DNA from: Saprospiraceae bacterium
GTDB taxonomy: Bacteria; Bacteroidota; Bacteroidia; Chitinophagales; Saprospiraceae
Reading direction: 5' to 3'
Assembly (NCBI GenBank): GCA_016787525.1
Contig: JAEUUP010000092.1
Span: 62,001 to 126,000 of the forward strand
DNA: 64,000 nucleotides
The position numbers and the translations under genes were made by a program. A model generated the notes under the pieces. The model was given only the letters and a program-made list of their open reading frames with translations. It was not told the DNA's origin and did no database searches. Positions 62,173 through 64,000 of the stretch are shown here, in pieces. Every line of letters starts with the position of its first letter. Position 1 is the first letter of the stretch.

Positions 62173-63015
62173 TTATTTAAAAGTTAATTCGACATAAACA
62201 GGAAGATGGTCGGATGGGTAGTGCAAATCTTTAGAATCACTCAGTACAGCGTGCTTTTTGACAGTTATTTTGGGCGACTTTGAGACAAAAATATAGTCAA
62301 TCAGCAATTTTACAGGCTCGTGAAACTTAAATCCATTGAACGTGCCGCTTGGACCAAACGGCTTTTCAAGTGAAATGTCGCGGGTATCCACCATTTCTTT
62401 TTTCAAATTGATGACACGCTCTGTCGTGGGTTCAGAGTTGAAATCCCCCATGAATACGACAGGATAGTTTTTGGTATTCACGGCTTTTATGCGCGACACA
62501 ATCAGTTCAAGGCTCTTTGTGCGTGCCACTTCGCCCATGTGGTCAAGGTGTGTATTGAAAACCCAAAAGGTTTTTTTCGACTTTTTATCTTTGAACAAAG
62601 CATAGGTACAGACACGATTGAGCGCAGCGTCCCAGCCTTTCGAGACTTTGTCGGGCGTTTCAGATAGCCACATCGTGTGGTCTTCTTTGAGTCGAAAACG
62701 CTCTTTATCGTAGTAAATATTCGACGATTCGCCTTTGCCATTCTCGTCGCGCCCGACACCTACGTAAGCATATTGGGGCAAAGCCTTGGCAATATCAACG
62801 ACCTGATGCGGCAAACCTTCTTGGATACCAAAAATATCAGGCGCATAGAACTGAATTTGCGCCGTGAAATAGTCCTTGCGAAGCGGCCACGCATTGTCTT
62901 TGTCGGAAGCCACATCGAGGCGAATGTTGTAAGACATAAATTTCAAAGATTGACTTTGAATAGATGTACACCACAAAAGCAGGAAAAGTGCAGCTAAAAG
63001 TGTTGGTTTTTTCAT
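62173..63015 (-). CDS. Secreted endonuclease/exonuclease/phosphatase (EEP) family protein
   Basis: 280 residues with signal peptide. EEP motifs are MSYNIRLDVASDKDNAWPLRKD, DIFGIQEGLPHQV, FNTHLDHMGEVAR, VFMGDFNSEPTT and YPSDHLPVYVEL. It likely hydrolyses a phosphodiester in the periplasm; the substrate may be a lipid, an inositol phosphate or nucleic acid. It is the first gene of the operon with SnoaL-like and GH30 genes. Confidence 0.9.
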   Translation of the reverse strand: MKKPTLLAALFLLLWCTSIQSQSLKFMSYNIRLDVASDKDNAWPLRKDYFTAQIQFYAPDIFGIQEGLPHQVVDIAKALPQYAYVGVGRDENGKGESSNIYYDKERFRLKEDHTMWLSETPDKVSKGWDAALNRVCTYALFKDKKSKKTFWVFNTHLDHMGEVARTKSLELIVSRIKAVNTKNYPVVFMGDFNSEPTTERVINLKKEMVDTRDISLEKPFGPSGTFNGFKFHEPVKLLIDYIFVSKSPKITVKKHAVLSDSKDLHYPSDHLPVYVELTFK

Positions 63016-63102
63016 ATTATACGCGAATTAAGAGTTAAAAAAGCCCTATCGGGTTCAAGGCGAAATATTGGTAGCCCTTTTGAATAGTATTTTCACCAAA
63101 GA

Positions 63103-63133
63103 TAGAAAAGGCGCGCCTTATTTATGCACGCCT
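63103..63133 (-). terminator. Possible terminator after the MOSC gene
   Basis: On the minus strand AGGCGTGC and GCGCGCCT can pair with one G-T and are followed by TTTTC. The stem is short, so this is a weak call. Confidence 0.4.
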
Positions 63134-63156
63134 CTTGCGTTTTATATCGAAACATC

Positions 63157-63996
63157 TCAAAATACGGTGATTGGGTCGCCCACTTTCACTTCAGGTTGCC
63201 AAGCCCATTGCCATTTTTGATTATTCCAAATCACATTTTGACCAAAGAGAATCTTTTTCCCACGTTCACGGAAGGTCATTAAAGTGTCCAAAGGTTCTTT
63301 GCCTTTTTCGCCTGTATCGGGGTCTTGTGTCGTCATAACACACCGTCCGCAAGGTTTAACGCCTTTGAAATCCACTTCGCCAATCCGAAAATCCCCAAAA
63401 TAATCCTCCGCAAAAGGAGTACCGCCTGAGAAAACAAAATTGGTACGGAAGCGGCGCATACTGAGGGGGGCATTCGACGGTTTTCTTTCGGCTATTTTTT
63501 CGTTCAATTGCACCATCGAGGCTTCGCCAATGATTAAAAACGGAAAACCATCGGCATAGCTCACAATATCGTCGCCCGTGTTGAAATCTTCATCCACCCG
63601 CCTTTGGCTGTGCGGTGGCATCGTGACGAGTTGGCACTTTTTACCTAAGAAATCGCTCAAAAACGCATTGGCTTCTGGACTTACCAGTACCGAAACCACG
63701 CGGTCGTCCCAGATTTCCGTATCCATCACCCCCTCAGTAATTTGGTCGAAAATGCTTAGTTTTACGCCATTTTGAGGGTTTTCTTTTTCAAAAATCAACA
63801 ACTGATTGTCTTCGACGACGGCTTTGAGCAAAGCCATGCGTTTATTATTTCGCAGGGTCATAAACAGACCTTTTTCGTCAGTTATCATCCAACGGCGATC
63901 GTATTGCAAGCCTTGTTTTTCGACCACAGCCGATTGCGGCGAGTACCCATCGAGCGATTTGACGGGAAAAACATTGATTTGAGTGAGTGTCAGCAT
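63157..63996 (-). CDS. MOSC-domain protein with N-terminal beta barrel
   Basis: 279 residues, complete within the window. N-terminal MOSC_N barrel (TQINVFPVKSLDGYSPQSAVVEKQGLQYDRRWMITDEKG) and C-terminal MOSC domain with conserved Cys in GVKPCGRCVMTTQDPDTGE. It is a molybdenum-cofactor sulfurtransferase-like or mARC-type protein that reduces N-hydroxylated compounds. It is the only other molybdenum-linked gene besides moaC. Confidence 0.9.
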   Translation of the reverse strand: MLTLTQINVFPVKSLDGYSPQSAVVEKQGLQYDRRWMITDEKGLFMTLRNNKRMALLKAVVEDNQLLIFEKENPQNGVKLSIFDQITEGVMDTEIWDDRVVSVLVSPEANAFLSDFLGKKCQLVTMPPHSQRRVDEDFNTGDDIVSYADGFPFLIIGEASMVQLNEKIAERKPSNAPLSMRRFRTNFVFSGGTPFAEDYFGDFRIGEVDFKGVKPCGRCVMTTQDPDTGEKGKEPLDTLMTFRERGKKILFGQNVIWNNQKWQWAWQPEVKVGDPITVF

Positions 63997-64000
63997 ACCT

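Larger units (their letters stand above)
1275..63739. repeat. Dispersed motif TACTGAGGGG (79 copies)
   Basis: Consensus T-A-C-T-G-A-G-G4-7, most often then T. Plus-strand starts: 4088, 4982, 5312, 6027, 6638, 6799, 7922, 11578, 11830, 13108, 14443, 14649, 16589, 18409, 18981, 20521, 21873, 23439, 26700, 26906, 29127, 29433, 30047, 30205, 31644, 34047, 35165, 37497, 39284, 39673, 42308, 43436, 44408, 45726, 48518, 49656, 53028, 53443, 55760, 57930, 60218, 60824, 63459. Minus-strand (CCCCTCAGTA) starts: 1275, 2864, 3907, 4591, 8788, 13497, 14208, 15951, 17951, 19557, 21124, 22440, 22695, 25347, 28204, 30801, 32713, 32848, 36864, 40640, 41959, 42328, 44911, 46312, 47100, 47859, 48546, 49352, 50401, 52164, 54215, 55521, 58072, 58560, 60569, 63729. 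Six lack the T-A or its complement (5312, 19557, 21124, 28204, 39673, 44911). The count was done by hand, so a few may be missed. Confidence 0.95.

Noticed and set aside
1275..63739. The dispersed motif as binding sites of the FNR-type regulator, since TGAGGGGxTCA can appear
   Set aside because: Most copies lack the second half TCA at the right spacing, and they are spread evenly through coding sequence rather than at promoters.

Overview
The window looks like Bacteroidota, most likely a Cytophagales-type bacterium. The evidence is two type IX secretion sorting domains, a fused CcoN-CcoO oxidase subunit, promoter elements of the TAnnTTTG type, many glycan-active enzymes, and moderate GC (about 42% by eye). 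No rRNA or tRNA gene was seen. About 58 protein genes are supported. A plasmid-type replication and partition module (repA, parA, a ribbon-helix-helix partner, a primase-like protein and iterons) sits at 36.6-40.6 kb. The window is therefore either part of a plasmid/chromid or a chromosome carrying an integrated replicon.

Layout. 0-9.7 kb: end of a TPR protein, a Nudix enzyme, a rhamnulokinase-like kinase, a tandem DUF1080 protein, MalQ, and a GDPD-GH16 fusion. 9.9-14 kb: MoaC, a 2-hydroxyacid dehydrogenase, a thiolase and a NudK-like enzyme. 14-20.4 kb: a microaerobic/stress block (HMA protein, TSUP permease, two CBS proteins, LOG protein, two tandem-domain universal stress proteins, DUF2892). 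21.8-34.7 kb: a cbb3 oxidase locus on the minus strand in the order sensor kinase, REC-CRP regulator, thioredoxin-like protein, ccoI, ccoS, ccoNO, ccoQ, ccoP, ccoG, ccoH and a TauE-like protein. 34.8-50 kb: L-rhamnose/arabinan use (RhaM, RhaT, GH51, AraC regulator, aldolase/dehydrogenase, RhaI, Gfo/Idh/MocA), interrupted by the replicon module and a Bro-N gene. 50-64 kb: desaturase, secreted glycoside hydrolases, trehalase with an MFS transporter, a GH30 operon and a MOSC protein.

Two systems stand out. First, the motif TACTGAGGGG (4-7 G, usually followed by T) occurs 79 times by hand count on both strands, where about 0.25 would be expected by chance. It lies in five protein reading frames and twice forms inverted pairs at gene ends. 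This resembles DNA-uptake sequences of Neisseria and Haemophilus, but I know of no such motif in Bacteroidota. Second, six promoters in the oxidase/stress blocks share one architecture: two FNR-type boxes with centres 22 bp apart, and the proximal box 35 bp (36 in one case) from the TTTG of a TAnnTTTG-like element. A probable regulator pair is encoded in the same locus: a FixL-like haem-PAS kinase that keeps the His and Arg at the FixL spacing, and a receiver fused to a CRP/FNR-type DNA-binding protein (FixJ and FixK functions in one chain).

Other repeats: six tandem 44-bp units between ccoP and ccoG, two copies of a ~113-bp MITE-like element beside cco genes, two related multi-hairpin elements at 16.7 and 19.4 kb, and a perfect 43-bp inverted repeat between rhaT and rhaM.
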